Both the position numbers and the translations under genes were made by a program. Below the pieces are notes generated by a model, which was not told the DNA's origin, ran no database searches, and saw only the letters and a program-made list of their open reading frames with translations. Shown here one piece after another: positions 1-10,599 of a stretch of 64,000 bases of DNA. Numbering within the stretch: the first letter of the stretch is position 1; each line of letters begins with the position of its first letter. Origin of the DNA: Carallia brachiata (lineage: Eukaryota; Streptophyta; Magnoliopsida; Malpighiales; Rhizophoraceae); the NCBI GenBank assembly GCA_021464245.1, contig JADCRB010000002.1, positions 2,533,073 through 2,597,072 of the forward strand. Reading direction: 5' to 3'.

Positions 1-475
1 GTTGCAATATTGGACTGCCAACATTTATAGTAAAATTCATGTTGAGATCAAATGAAGTTGAGGCAGGAACACAATTAATATAATTGAATTTGTTGAGAAC
101 TTTCTCAATGTAATGCGATTAAGTGAGTGTTATACTTTTTGATCTTGTAGGATTTTAATTTCAAAAATGACATATCCTCACTGTTTTTCATATTAAACTT
201 ACTTAAAAGAAATTTTTGGTAAGTTCAACTTGTTCTGAGTTACTCCAAATATTAACATGTCATCCACATATAAATAAATGATGACACATTTTCTTTCTTT
301 AAATTTGCTATAAACACACTTATCTGATTTATTGATCTTGAACTCATTAGCAAGTAACACCTAATCAAATTTTTGATGTCATGATTTAGGTGCGCGTTTT
401 AGTCCGTACAAGGACTTAATAAGTTTACACATCTTTTTCTCTTGACTTGGTACAACAAACTATTTAAGTTGCACT
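1..475 (-). mobile_element. Ty1/copia reverse transcriptase fragment, cut by window start
   Basis: Read on the minus strand, the stretch around 400-470 gives KLIKSLYGLKRAPK, the copia reverse transcriptase motif. The stretch around 240-290 gives IIYLYVDDMLIFG, the catalytic YVDD box, and 1-230 gives recognisable downstream RT sequence (LSKFNMKN near 215, KVLNKFNY-like near 90). Stops and frame changes interrupt it, so it is a dead remnant. The element continues beyond the left edge; no LTR is visible inside the window. Confidence 0.88.
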
Positions 476-1540
476 ATATATTTAGAGTTGGTGTGATGTT
501 TGCAAGATTGTAATTTTTTATTTATTTATTTTAGTAGTTTTCTTTGCACAAAAAATAAAAAAGAGCTTGTATATTCAGATGCCCAAAAAAAAAAATTGTT
601 TCAATACTGTATTTAGTTATATATGCTTTTTCCTCTCTCAAACTCATACCATATTTCGCTTTTTCCTTTTTCCTTTTTTCTTTTGACAATTAGAAAAGAA
701 AAATCTAGCACTTTAACACTTGAGGTTCAGTTCTTTTTTATTTAATTTTTTTCTTTTCTATTGAATTTAATTTATTTCTCAATCATTGTAGAAACATAGA
801 CAATTTTTCTTAAAAGGAAGATTATTTCAGCAAAACTATAAAATATTTTCACGTACTTTGTTTGAATCTAATCTTTTTATTTCATTTTTTAGAGAATCAC
901 ATAATTTTTTATTCCAGGATATTCGTTTATCTTACTTGTTTTGGAATTTGTTTTTCCTTCATTACTGAATAAAGGATTTGGCCAATTCTTGCTTGCAAGT
1001 ACGTCGATGCTATGGTATTAGTTTATCTTGCTTAAAGATTAAACTTATTTAAGTTGTTTGAAATTTATTTTTCTGAATACAAGGATTGGCTAATTCTTGC
1101 TTTCAATTAATTCGTATAAGACAAAAAATTTTGATATTAATAAAATATATATTTACGAAATCATATTATATTTATGCATCAAATACAAGACGTGATTTTA
1201 AAAATAAAATCTCAGTATATAAATATAAAAATTAAATATAAAATGATAAAATACATTAATTATTTAAATTTAAATTTTAAATTATTAATTATGTTAAATC
1301 TGTCATTTAATTAATAATTAATATTTAAATAATAAATTATTACAATATTTTATATTTAAATCTTGTATCTGTCTAACACATAAATTACTAGGCATATTGG
1401 AGGTGGAAAACCTAGTTAAGCAATTATTGCGGCCTGGATGGCAAGCGTCAACAAGGCCGCAGTAGGATAAAAAAAGGTCCACTCCAAGAGCTGTCATCCT
1501 CGCGTTAGCAGCAGCCAAAATAGAGACAAAAGAATGCAAG
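476..1540. other. AT-rich intergenic stretch
   Basis: No coding region is supported. The stretch is dominated by A/T runs and simple AT-rich sequence. A TTTT run read on the minus strand (about 1528-1531) lies roughly ten bases past the 3' end of the tRNA-like gene and could serve as its RNA polymerase III terminator. Confidence 0.6.
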
Positions 1541-1612
1541 TGGAGATGCGGGGTATCGATCCCCGTACCTCTCGCATGCAAGCGAGCGCTCTACCATCTG
1601 AGCTACATCGCC
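1541..1612 (-). tRNA. tRNA-Ala-like gene, probable pseudogene (anticodon loop one base short)
   Basis: The minus strand folds as a cloverleaf of 72 nt. D-arm TAGCTCAGATGGTAGAGC, T-arm CGGGG-ATCGATA-CCCCG and 3' end CATCTCCA match nuclear tRNA-Ala, including the A54 typical of eukaryotic tRNA-Ala. Two things are wrong. First, the anticodon stem CTCGC/GCGAG encloses only six bases, TTGCAT, where tRNA-Ala has seven (TTNGCAT or TTTGCAT form); the missing base is at or next to the wobble position, so UGC versus AGC cannot be decided. Second, the acceptor starts GGCGATG against CATCTCC, so position 3 is C opposite U70. The G3:U70 pair, the main identity element read by alanyl-tRNA synthetase, is absent. 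Either this is a pseudogene or the base calls need checking. Internal A and B boxes and a downstream T4 run remain. Confidence 0.85.
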
Positions 1613-1798
1613 ATGATTGATAAATTTTTTGGCAAAATGTAGAATTATAATATATTATTAAAAAAAAAACCACTGCAGTAACTAAACAAAACAAACATAT
1701 TCTTGAACTTAGAACAGAACTCGTGACCCCCAATCCTTGATAATTTGCTCCCAAAGCAAAATGATGTTAAAACAACAAAACACTACATAATTTAAATT

Positions 1799-2597
1799 TT
1801 AAATCATATCAGAAAGCGTTGGAAGTTTGATTTCGCCCTTCTTAGAGAGAGGAATGGTGAAGTTGCCACAATTGGAAGGTCGATGGTAAGTCCCAATTCC
1901 AATTCATAGTCTATGTCCCAGTCTGCGCCGATGTCCCTCACTAAATTCACCAGTATGCTGTGTGGCACCTTTACTGGCACGTCCAAAATTGTAGTGTCAT
2001 TAGCCCTCAACGAGCCTGGATCTGGGATTGTCCCTGATGCAATCACTCTAATCCAACCCAAAAATAATGAGATTCGCATTAGCCAGAAGCATGACTGTAA
2101 ATCTGAGTTGTAAATAACTAATTAATATATATTTATGTCGTCTATACATGTAGCAAACTAAGAAGTTACATGCTCCTTGAATTCATTAAACAAAAAAGGA
2201 ATAAAGAAAATCCACGAAATCTAAAATAGATTTCTCCACCATGAGGGGAATCCCAGATCACGAATTTTGGACCAAACGGCCAGTAAACTATTTCAGGAGC
2301 TTATGATTAGATTAGCCAAATAGATAAACAAATATGTATATATATATAAAAGAAGAGAAGAAGAAGGGGAAACAGATTATAATTTAGAATTACCTGCCGG
2401 AGCTCTTGAGAGTATAAGATCTCGCAGATGGGGAGTGCATGTCCATAAGGATTTTTAACAGAGACCTTGGCGGCGTACTCTATATTGTCTCGGTGCACGC
2501 TCTTGAGATCCACATCCGTAACGCTGGCCTCCGGCTTCTCTATGTTGGCCACCTTTTCGGCCACGAATTCCTTCGCCTTTTCCAGCAAGTTGGCCAT
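1799..2597 (-). pseudogene. LEA14: LEA14-type late embryogenesis abundant protein (LEA_2), two exons, two frame-breaking indels
   Basis: Exon 1 (2597-2394) begins MANLLEKAKEFVAEKV and exon 2 (2047-1799) contains GTIPDPGSL, VPVKVPHSIL and DIGADWDIDYELELG, all hallmark segments of plant LEA14/LEA_2 desiccation proteins (about 150 aa, cytosolic, fibronectin-III-like fold). The intron has GT and AG ends at 2393 and 2048 in the expected place. Two lesions are visible. After CEI near 2417 the family's Y-T-L-K-S segment is out of frame, consistent with two bases lost from a CTCT run. In exon 2 near 1866, one G appears lost (GTGGC where GTGGGC fits), shifting the last ~22 residues. Each downstream stretch is in the expected family frame if that lesion is allowed for. 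As written, the spliced product would leave the family after about residue 63 and stop at about residue 83. Either a recent pseudogene or sequence error. Confidence 0.85.
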
Positions 2598-2742
2598 AGG
2601 AAGATGGATTTTAGGAAAAAAAAAAAAAATGGATGGATCGAACCTCAATTAATGGCCTAGTAAGGATATTACTCCTTATGTCAGACACACAGAGGGGAAT
2701 TCTGCGATGTTTTAGCAAGGGACCTTCTGGCGCTCTCTTTCG

Positions 2743-2801
2743 TTATATAAGGGAAAGGCCATATTGACATGATTGCCGGTTGACTTAATGGCGACACGTG
2801 T
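2743..2801 (-). promoter_or_regulatory. Promoter of the LEA14-type gene: TATA box and ABRE/G-box
   Basis: TTATATAA at 2743-2750 lies about 145 bp upstream of the LEA14 start codon. ACACGTGT at 2794-2801 is a palindromic G-box/ABRE core of the kind bound by bZIP factors in ABA and drought responses. This is the expected architecture for a LEA14 gene and supports the gene call; activity is inferred. Confidence 0.6.
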
Positions 2802-2819
2802 TATGGTACGCGTCGAGTT

Positions 2820-3717
2820 CGCGGTTTCCCCCGTGTAACAAGATCTGTGTTTTGTTTTCTGTCTGCTTTTCCTTGATCCCCATTTTTCAATGCCTCAACG
2901 CAATTTAATCATTATTTATTTATTTATTTATTTATCGATTTTCGAGTTATAAGCTAAATAACTCATCACTTCTCATAAATTTTACATTTTTTAAAAAAAA
3001 TTAAAATTTAAGAATTTTAAAATAAAATCTAAAATTTAATAATAAAAGAGTATTCATAAAAAACATATAATTTCAATTTTAAAACTCGTCATTAATTTTT
3101 TTTTTGTTGCAAAGAGTACTTAACGTGAATTGTCCATTTTGCAGATTCACAATTTCTTTTTCCTCATAAACAGCTATTTTATAGAAAATACCTATTTTTG
3201 CCTTTTGTTGTGAAGTAAATTGTTATAAAGCACATAAATCATGTCCCTAAGAAATTTTTTTTCCTTAAAAAAAAAAACGAAGATAACTAATGCCAAATAT
3301 ATAATGACCATCATTTGGGTTGAAAAAAATTGCAAATTTTATATTGCTAAGACAACTGATTTAGATACTTTATTAATATTTATTGCTCTTATATTTAAAT
3401 TTTAGTGGCTATTTTTATTTTTTAGTGGGTTAAAGGCATTTTTTTTAGGTTAATAATTTTCAAAAAATTTTAAATTGGGACAATGACTTAAAAACTGTAT
3501 TTCAGATCAATACCATTCGAAAAAGTATACAAGTGAATCACTGACTTGTTTTCCATCAAATTGGCTATTATCCAATGACGTGGCTCATACGAGTTATCTG
3601 ACGTGACGAACCATGCATGACAGGTTGCCATAGTTCCCTAACGTGGCGAACAATTTATTCACGTCAGCTAATTTTAACGAGATATCACTTAAATTTGAGT
3701 TACTAACTGTTTTTTTT
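2820..3717. other. AT-rich intergenic stretch with TTTA microsatellite
   Basis: No gene seen. A short (TTTA)n tract lies near 2913-2935. The segment 3480-3700 is less AT-rich and carries repeated GACGTGGC/ACGTGGCG-type words, but I could not define element ends there. Confidence 0.5.
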
Positions 3718-4204
3718 AGATAAGTATTTTTTTTATCTTAAATCTTTAAGTTTTTTATCGTCCAAATGCTAAACTTTTGTGATATTTCATTTGAGTTTTA
3801 AACTTTTTGATTTTCTATCAAATCAGTCATTTTATTTATAAAAAATGATCAATCTATTAAAAAATTATTTTAACTTTATAAAAAATTATTTTAAAAAAAA
3901 TTAAATATATGAATTGAATGTCTTTTTTATTAAAAATATGCATGTTACCTATTTAATTTATATATTTGTTGATTAAAAAAATATTTAATATGCATATTTT
4001 GTTGATAAAAAAAATATTTAATTCATATATTTAATTTTTTTTAAATGAATTTTATTAAGTTAAACTCGTTTATTAATGAATTGATCACTTTTTATAACTC
4101 AAGGACTGATGTAATAAAAAATTAAAAAATTAATAAAATATCAAAAAATTTTAAATTTCAAATGTAAAAAAATCTAAAATTTTAAGATAAAAAAATACTT
4201 ATCT
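3718..4204. mobile_element. Foldback MITE-like element with ~140-bp terminal inverted repeats
   Basis: The left arm starts AGATAAGTATTTTTTTTATC at 3718 and the right arm ends GATAAAAAAATACTTATCT at 4204. Reverse-complementing 4068-4204 reproduces 3718-3862 with scattered mismatches, including matching inner segments such as the AGTCCTTGAG/ATCAGTCATT region and GATCAAT. The centre is also AT-rich and partly self-complementary. No coding capacity. Length and long TIRs fit a non-autonomous Mutator-like or foldback element. Both flanks are T-rich, so the target duplication cannot be called. Confidence 0.7.
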
Positions 4205-4718
4205 CCTTTTTTTTTTTTCTAATTTGGTCGCTCTTCTCCCCTCCTCTCTCTCCTCGCCGCCCTCGATACGCGTAATTTGGATCTCTTTTTTTTTTTGACT
4301 AAGGTAATTTGGATCTCTTGAGGCCATGGAGCCTGCGGCAACAAATACCCATGAGGTGGCTGTCGTTTTCGATGTCCCATTGTAGATGTTTTTAGGTGTT
4401 TTTACTCTATCGCTCCCTCTAATATTTCTATAAGTATTTTTAAATTATCATCTTATTTTAATTTATTAATTTTCTTTTTTTATTTTTTCTTCCATCAGTA
4501 GCAAGAAAATTATCTATGTGAAGAGAGGGAATAGATGGGAAGAAATATATTCTGCATATCTTCGACTGTAAATCGGAGCAAGAAACGTTCGTTGTGATGA
4601 TGGTGCTTGACAGCAAGCATTCTTATTCGAGCAACGTCTGTCGTATACTAGTGAGAATAATACTCATTTTAATTTCAAAATCTCTGTTAATTGTTATATC
4701 AGTCAACTTAATAAATAA
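4205..4718. other. Intergenic stretch, no gene recognised
   Basis: It contains a pyrimidine-rich segment (4200-4260, CTCTTCTCCCC type) and GC-richer sequence to about 4380, then AT-rich DNA. A gene remnant cannot be excluded, but no protein family is recognisable. Confidence 0.4.
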
Positions 4719-4939
4719 AGTAACAGTTGGGTAACCAACGCCTGTTAGTTCAAGTGGTGAGAAACTTGATTTCACTTAAATAAAATTTTGAATTCGAGTC
4801 TTGTATATGGAGAAAATAGACACTGGAAGAGTTTTGCCCCCTTTAATGAGTCTACCCGACTCGAACTGGATTAATTAGAATCTAATGAATTTCTTGATAC
4901 CAGGACTTTCAGACCAAAAAAAAAAAGTAACAGATGGGT
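4719..4939 (+). mobile_element. tRNA-derived SINE with poly(A) tail and target-site duplication
   Basis: The body (4733-4925) has a box A-like TTAGTTCAAGTGGTGAG near 4745 and a box B-like ATTCGAGTC near 4792, the internal Pol III promoter arrangement of tRNA-derived SINEs, and it ends in an A run at about 4916-4925. The flanks AGTAACAGTTGGGT (4719-4732) and AGTAACAGATGGGT (4926-4939) form a 14-bp target-site duplication with one mismatch. Non-autonomous; it would have moved with LINE machinery. Confidence 0.82.
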
Positions 4940-5310
4940 GAAGTTATTATAACGGAGATAACGTAATGGATCGGTTTTCATATATAAAAAACGTAATGAA
5001 TAAAAATCAATAAACTGACAAATATTTTGAGTAAAATTAACTTTAATGCCAATATATTTAATCAAGAATTTGGTACATATTACGTTAAAAATTCAAAACA
5101 AATTGCACCTTTTTATGAAAAAATTGTTAACGTCCAATTTTGACAGCTGATTCGATTTAAGACATAAAGGGTTTCATCTGTGTACACTCACCTTGACCGA
5201 GAAATGTATGATGGTCATTCATTCATCGCCGAATCTTGTCTGCAATTTTACGCCGAGTGAGAAGATTCGGCAGATCCATTGATGGGCCCAACTGGCACCC
5301 AGGCCCAATG
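4940..5310. other. Intergenic stretch with GGCCCA-type motifs
   Basis: No gene. Around 5280-5335 there are three TGGGCC/GGCCCA words, which resemble site II elements of plant housekeeping promoters; no adjacent gene is recognisable. Confidence 0.4.
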
Positions 5311-5714
5311 ACATCAACGATTCGTGGGCCATAATACCTTTCGATTTTGTAAAAGGAAAGAAAAACGAAGCCCACTTCTTAGAACATTTCTTACGGGCAC
5401 ACTAATTTTTTGAACCCCGCTTGGTCTCTGCGTTGGAAAGGATAGGATATAAAATTATTAAGTACCAGTGAATACAGGTGTGAGTGGTAAGAGTTCGTTA
5501 TCGATTAATTAGACATCAACGATTCGTGGGCCATAATACCTTTCGATTTTGTAAAAGGAAAGAAAAACGAAGCCCACTTCTTAGAACATTTCTTACGGGC
5601 ACACTAATTTTTTGAACCCCGCTTGGTCTCTGCGTTGGAAAGGATAGGATATAAAATTATTAAGTACCAGTGAATACAGGTGTGAGTGGTAAGAGTTCGT
5701 TATCGATTAATTAG
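5311..5714. repeat. Perfect 202-bp tandem duplication
   Basis: The segment 5311-5512 (starting ACATCAACGATTCG) is repeated at 5513-5714 with no difference that I can find by eye. The unit contains the promoter-proximal half of a SINE-like element. Only 1-2 bp of microhomology (GA) is seen at the junction. Perfect identity means a very recent duplication or an assembly artefact. Confidence 0.92.
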
Positions 5715-5864
5715 AAGTCTCGAGTTCGAATTTTTAAGAATGCAGTCACGTTAAATACTCATTAGAAGACCTTTGTCGCTCTTCGGAATCCTGCATGGGG
5801 TCGGTCCAGATTAGTCAGCCCATTGAATTAATTACTGAACGGTTTTAAAAAAAAAAAAAAAAAC
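5475..5864 (+). mobile_element. SINE-like element with A tail, 5' part duplicated
   Basis: GTGTGAGTGGTAAGAG (box A-like, near 5680) and CTCGAGTTCGAAT (box B-like, near 5722) are spaced as in tRNA-derived SINEs. The downstream part ends in an A run at about 5847-5863. The box A half also occurs at about 5478 because of the 202-bp tandem duplication, but only the right copy continues into box B. Target duplication not identified. Confidence 0.65.
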
Positions 5865-8140
5865 TAAGTGTTCGATCGTCTAAATTCAAATCATTAACTT
5901 TAAATTTGTCCAATTAAAGTTATCATTGTTAAAAAAAAAAAAAATCCTGCGAATAGATTTTCAATCGTTTTTTGATCATTGTTGTTGTTGTTGTCCTTTT
6001 GGTCTGCCCCATCTCAGAAAAAATCGTCAGCGTACGTGCTGGTCCTTGTCGACCTCGACGACGTTGTCGAGCTCATCGATCTTGTCGTTGTTGGAGTCGG
6101 AGGAGATGAGGAAATCGGAATGTTTTTCCTCATCTTGTAATTGTGACTGTGATTGTTAAGGAAGACACGGTCTTTGAAGGAACATAATACAAGCTATGAA
6201 ACAAAAAGAGACCAGGGAGGGATAGAGAGACTGTGGGATTGTTGTTGAGATAGAAAGCATGTGAGATTGCTGCCACGGGAGGCAGAGAAAGAGAAACATT
6301 ACGAGAGGAGGAGAGAGAGCAAATGATTCGGCACGAGAGATTTTTTACCTTTTCATTTATGTTAATATACAAAAAATATCTTAACATTAATTTAATTTAA
6401 AATAATAAATTTAACACGTAATAATTTTACATGAATAGAATCTGTCAGTTTCGATAATAGATTTATAGAAATATGTCTGTTTCGATAACTTGATAATCAT
6501 ATAAATTAGTGTTATATTATCGAAATAGATAAATTATATTTATGAAATTTTACGGCGTATTAGATTTGTTACTCTAAATAAAGTTAGTGTTAAATTTGTT
6601 ATTTTAAATAAAATTTGTGATATATTTGTATATTAATCCTTTCTAAAATGTGTATTTAATTTAAAAAATAAAAAATAGATAAATTATTTAATACTGTTAA
6701 ATTAATTGTATGTTTTACTAAATATATTTTTGTAATTAAACTCATGTTAAAAAAAATAACAGTTCTAACTCACTCTCAAACTTTTCTTAATGCTGATAAT
6801 TTTAATTGGACACCTTAATAATTTTATAGTTATTGACCTAGATTTGGACAATCTAAAACTTAGTAACTTAAATGAAAACTAATCGCCTTTTATAAGGGAT
6901 AAACAGCCTTGAAAAACAAGTAATTTCAATTGGCCTTCTATACTCCTTTTTTTTCTTTTAGGTTCTTTGTGGTTTTCATTGGTTGGAATTTTCAGTAAAT
7001 AATTTTTTTATTTCACAAGGAGTTGTGATGACTTTTTACAGTATTGTTAGTTTATTTATTAATTCTTATTTATGATGCACAATTTTTTTAAATGTAAGAA
7101 GTGGTTATGATCGATTTGCGACCGCATTTCCCCAACCGTTGCAAATATTTTTTTTTTCCATCTTGCTCAAGTGGCAGAAAGAGATTTAATTATCAATAAA
7201 TTTTGATCCTTTCAATCTCAAATTTCACACAAAGTTTTCACTTTGGTGGCTGCTGGATAATTATTATGGGACGTGCCCCTATCAATGAATATTGTCACAG
7301 TTTACAGCTGACCATTTATGTATATTATTTAATAAAAAGTATTTTTTATTTTTTATTTTCATTAAGATGGAACATTTTTATTGCCATAAGTCTAACACAT
7401 GTTATATTTTTTCTTATAAGGAAAGCACATTAACTCATAGATTGACTTAAACAAATATGTAGATATTTGCTAAAAAATAAATTAATTGAATTGACCCATC
7501 ATAAAAATTCTCAAATGAGTGATTATCCATATACCTGCAGAATTGTTAATGTAACCGTAGTACAAATGATCTTTAGATTTACGATCGCTAGAATATTTCA
7601 TGTAAGAATTGTTATGTTTTGACCTCACATCTGGTTTGTCCTAGTTAATAATTGCTTGTGAAGAATTGGGTATAACTAATTATATGAAAATGATTGAGCT
7701 GATTAATACAAGATTTATAACACTTTAATTTATTAAGAAAAATGTTATAATTTAATATTAGTCTTAGTTAGTATTAATTCTTAAAATCCTTGCATAAGAT
7801 AATATGAAGATTTTGCGAAAGACATTTCAAATCTCATTCACGAAACGAGTTCCTAAAGTTTTAAGAACTAAAAAAATTAGGGCTATTTATACTACCATAG
7901 TATTAACCGAGATTTTAATTTGGTCTATTACACAAACTAAGTTTATATCGAACTTGTACAAGTACACAAACTTATATATACGCGTATAAGTAAATCCAAG
8001 TTGCCAATGAACAGAATGCACACTTTTGCTTGATTCCCCTCGTGAGATTTTGAAGTACTTGCTATTTTTACATCTTTGAAATTCCCTTGAGTTGAATCTC
8101 ATCCATCGTTCGTATACATGTTTACTGAGACCGAGTGCAA
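5865..8140. other. AT-rich intergenic DNA, no gene recognised
   Basis: It contains a GC-richer island at about 5990-6310 with short ORFs but no recognisable domain, then very AT-rich DNA. Sequence just below 8141 is the downstream flank of the WRKY gene and should hold its 3' UTR. Confidence 0.45.
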
Positions 8141-10498
8141 TTAGAACCTAGTAAGAAAATGCATTTGCTTGAGGAGAGGAGTGAGTGTCTCCATTAGCCT
8201 CTCACACGGATGGTTATGAACTCCCTCGTATGTCGTCACCACGATGCTCGTATCCTTTGATAGCCTCTGCACTTGTTTCTTTACGTTGCATGTATGGTAG
8301 GTGCACCGATAGTAACTCCTTCGTCCAATTTCACACACACAAATAAATATTTATACCGAATTATCTCGTGGTACGTAATAAGCAAATTTAATGTTAACAA
8401 TATAAGAATAACAAGCTACTTTAAAAGATAGGGAAAATCATTCCAATTTATTTTTGAGACGGTGAATTATTGATTGAAGATTACGTCTCTAGTCCTCTAT
8501 AATCAGCTGCCTAAATATAATTTGTATATATTGGAAAAATTCGAACAAAATATTGCATGAGAATCAATCCTGATTTTTATATCCAGCTACAAAGACACAG
8601 ACAAAAAGAAATTACCAGATGAAATGAGGGAATACTTTTTTGAAAAGGAAAATTATTGTTAATTTTACTTATATAACTTCAAAGTAATATTAAGGTAATA
8701 CGGATTATTGAATTATTGAATTCATAAAAAAATAGATAAGTTGTCATAAAATATTGGATAAAGGTACTATATTACTACTTGTTACTACTTATTTAAAATT
8801 ATATAGTGAAATTTTTTTGAAAAATGGTAATTTCAACAATCTTAAAGCATTAGATCACAAAGATTTTATATCGTGCAATAAAATAGCTACAAAAGTAAAA
8901 GAGAAAATTTTTTCTGTATAAAACAAACAATTTTTATAAATATATGCGATTGTTAGTAAGTTTTTGCATCATATGCTAGTGAGGAATCCTCTTGATGTGT
9001 TTTATATAAAATGATTATTGAATTTATTGATTGTGTAATATTTATATAATTTGGTTATAAGAACTACTGGTTAACAAAAAAAAAAAAAAAAAAGATTGCT
9101 GCTAGAAATTAATTTATGGCGTATCTTAACTTACAAAGAATCCAAAGTACATCATATATACAGATTTACCGTATAGATTTATAGTTCTCTTCTCGTTTTT
9201 CTGTTCTAATTTCATGCTAGGGCTTCGCTAGCATCTGCCTCAAAAATCCTGATGAATCGGTATATAAGAAGATGCATTTTCATTTGTTCATTAACTATCT
9301 ATTCTGAGTCTCTGATTATGCATGAAATTGATTACTGGAGCTAAAATAATCCTTCATAACATTTTTTTTTTCTTTTTCTGTGAGAAAGTTTTTGCACAAT
9401 ATGTAGAACGAGTTCAGTCTCTGAACATTGTTCTTCAATTGCTAAACATTACTAACAAGTCTAACATTGCATGGCTTATCACATCGTAGATTTTCAAAGA
9501 TTTTCAACCTTTTTCTTTGCTGGATAGGGTTTTTTTTTTTTTTTAGTTTTCTTTTTCGATTAGTAGCGCTAGAGAGACTTAATTAAGATAATGTTAAAGG
9601 CTACATAATTAAGATATTTTATGCAAGAATCTTACTTTAAATGATTTAGACCGATCTCTTTTTTAACATTAGCCCTTAGATGATTTATTGAAGGTACCTA
9701 TGCAATTATTCGGATTAATCATGACACTCCATAATCCATATCCATTTCAATATCATTTAGCATAAACAAGTTGCAAACACTCTCTGTGAAACAAACGTAT
9801 GGTTAAATTTCCCTTCTTGCATTAAGTCTTTCAAGATCTTTTAGTTCTGTGTTAGAGTCCTAATAACCTTGTTATTCTTTCATATCCTTTCACAGGTTTT
9901 CGGCCTCACAGTAAGTCTTTTCCCCCCCTTCAATCATATATTAGCTAATTGGCTTGTTAACAGAAAAAAAAAAAAAAAAAAAAAAGGAAAGGAAAAAGAA
10001 AAACCAAAGCACACCTGGGATATTTGCTGTTCTTTACAGCTTTCTGCCCATATTTTCTCCACCGATAGCCGTCGTCCAGAATATCGTCGGCACTCCTTGT
10101 CTGGAAAGCAAATCTGGGCCGGGTTGCTTTTTTCATCTTGCTATTTTTCTTCTTCTCCTTATTGATTTTTTCTTCACCGGCGCCATTTTGAGCCATCACA
10201 GCAGCACAGCAGCAGCAGCAGTGTCAATCATATTCATAGGCATATTCTCGCCGAGCCCCGCTTGACCGGAGAGAAGACTAACCCAGTCAATATCTGGAAG
10301 GAGGTGGTCAGGCCCAATTGTAGGAGCTGGGTGGTTCAATGACGAAGATGATAATGAAGATGATGGCAGTAGCGAGGAGGGTGCAAAGAGCAAGGGATAA
10401 TTATGGGGTGGCAATTGCGGTGACGAAAATTGTGGCAACTGTAATTGTGGTAGCGGCGGCGGTGGCAGTGGCGGTGGTGGGGTTTCTTGGCCTTCCAT
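8141..10498 (-). CDS. WRKY transcription factor, group IIc (WRKY24/43/56 type); frame broken once
   Basis: Exon 1 (10498-10015) starts [10 protein letters not shown], has a proline/serine-rich N-terminus and the segment [11 protein letters not shown], then [20 protein letters not shown] with WRKYGQK and ends NSKYPR at a GT donor. Exon 2 (8318-8141) gives [22 protein letters not shown] and a C-terminus ending FLTRF. The intron (8319-10014, ~1.7 kb) sits at the conserved PR/SYY site. The zinc finger is C-X4-C with HNH, i.e. group IIc. It should bind W-boxes in the nucleus. Oddity: at about 10196-10220 a GCT/CTG run ends in TGA in the N-terminal frame, while the rest continues in another frame from ATG 10196. 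Exon 1 is 484 nt, one nt short of the phase its splice site needs. So one base is missing, either by mutation or by sequence error. The downstream ATG alone would still give an intact WRKY domain. Confidence 0.87.
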
Positions 10499-10549
10499 TG
10501 TGGGGCTCAAAAGAGAATGATGAGAGAGGAACTAGAAGAGTGTTTGAGA

Positions 10550-10580
10550 TTGTTTATATATAGATATAGAAATGGTCAAG
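10550..10580 (-). promoter_or_regulatory. Candidate TATA box and W-box upstream of group IIc WRKY
   Basis: TATATAAAC read on the minus strand (about 10550-10560) lies ~55 bp upstream of the start at 10498. GGTCAA at about 10574 reads TTGACC on the minus strand, a W-box core, which could permit WRKY auto- or cross-regulation. Motif-level evidence only. Confidence 0.4.
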
Positions 10581-10599
10581 AAAAGTGGTGGAAGGTGAA

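Noticed and set aside
5926..6159. Short ORFs, with an acidic minus-strand frame (DSNNDKIDELDN) faintly like an EF-hand loop
   Set aside because: Key loop Gly missing, single motif, stops on both sides; not enough for a calcium-binding protein call.
10339..10563. Plus-strand ORF opposite the WRKY N-terminal exon
   Set aside because: Antisense shadow of a Pro/Ser-rich coding exon; no independent evidence.
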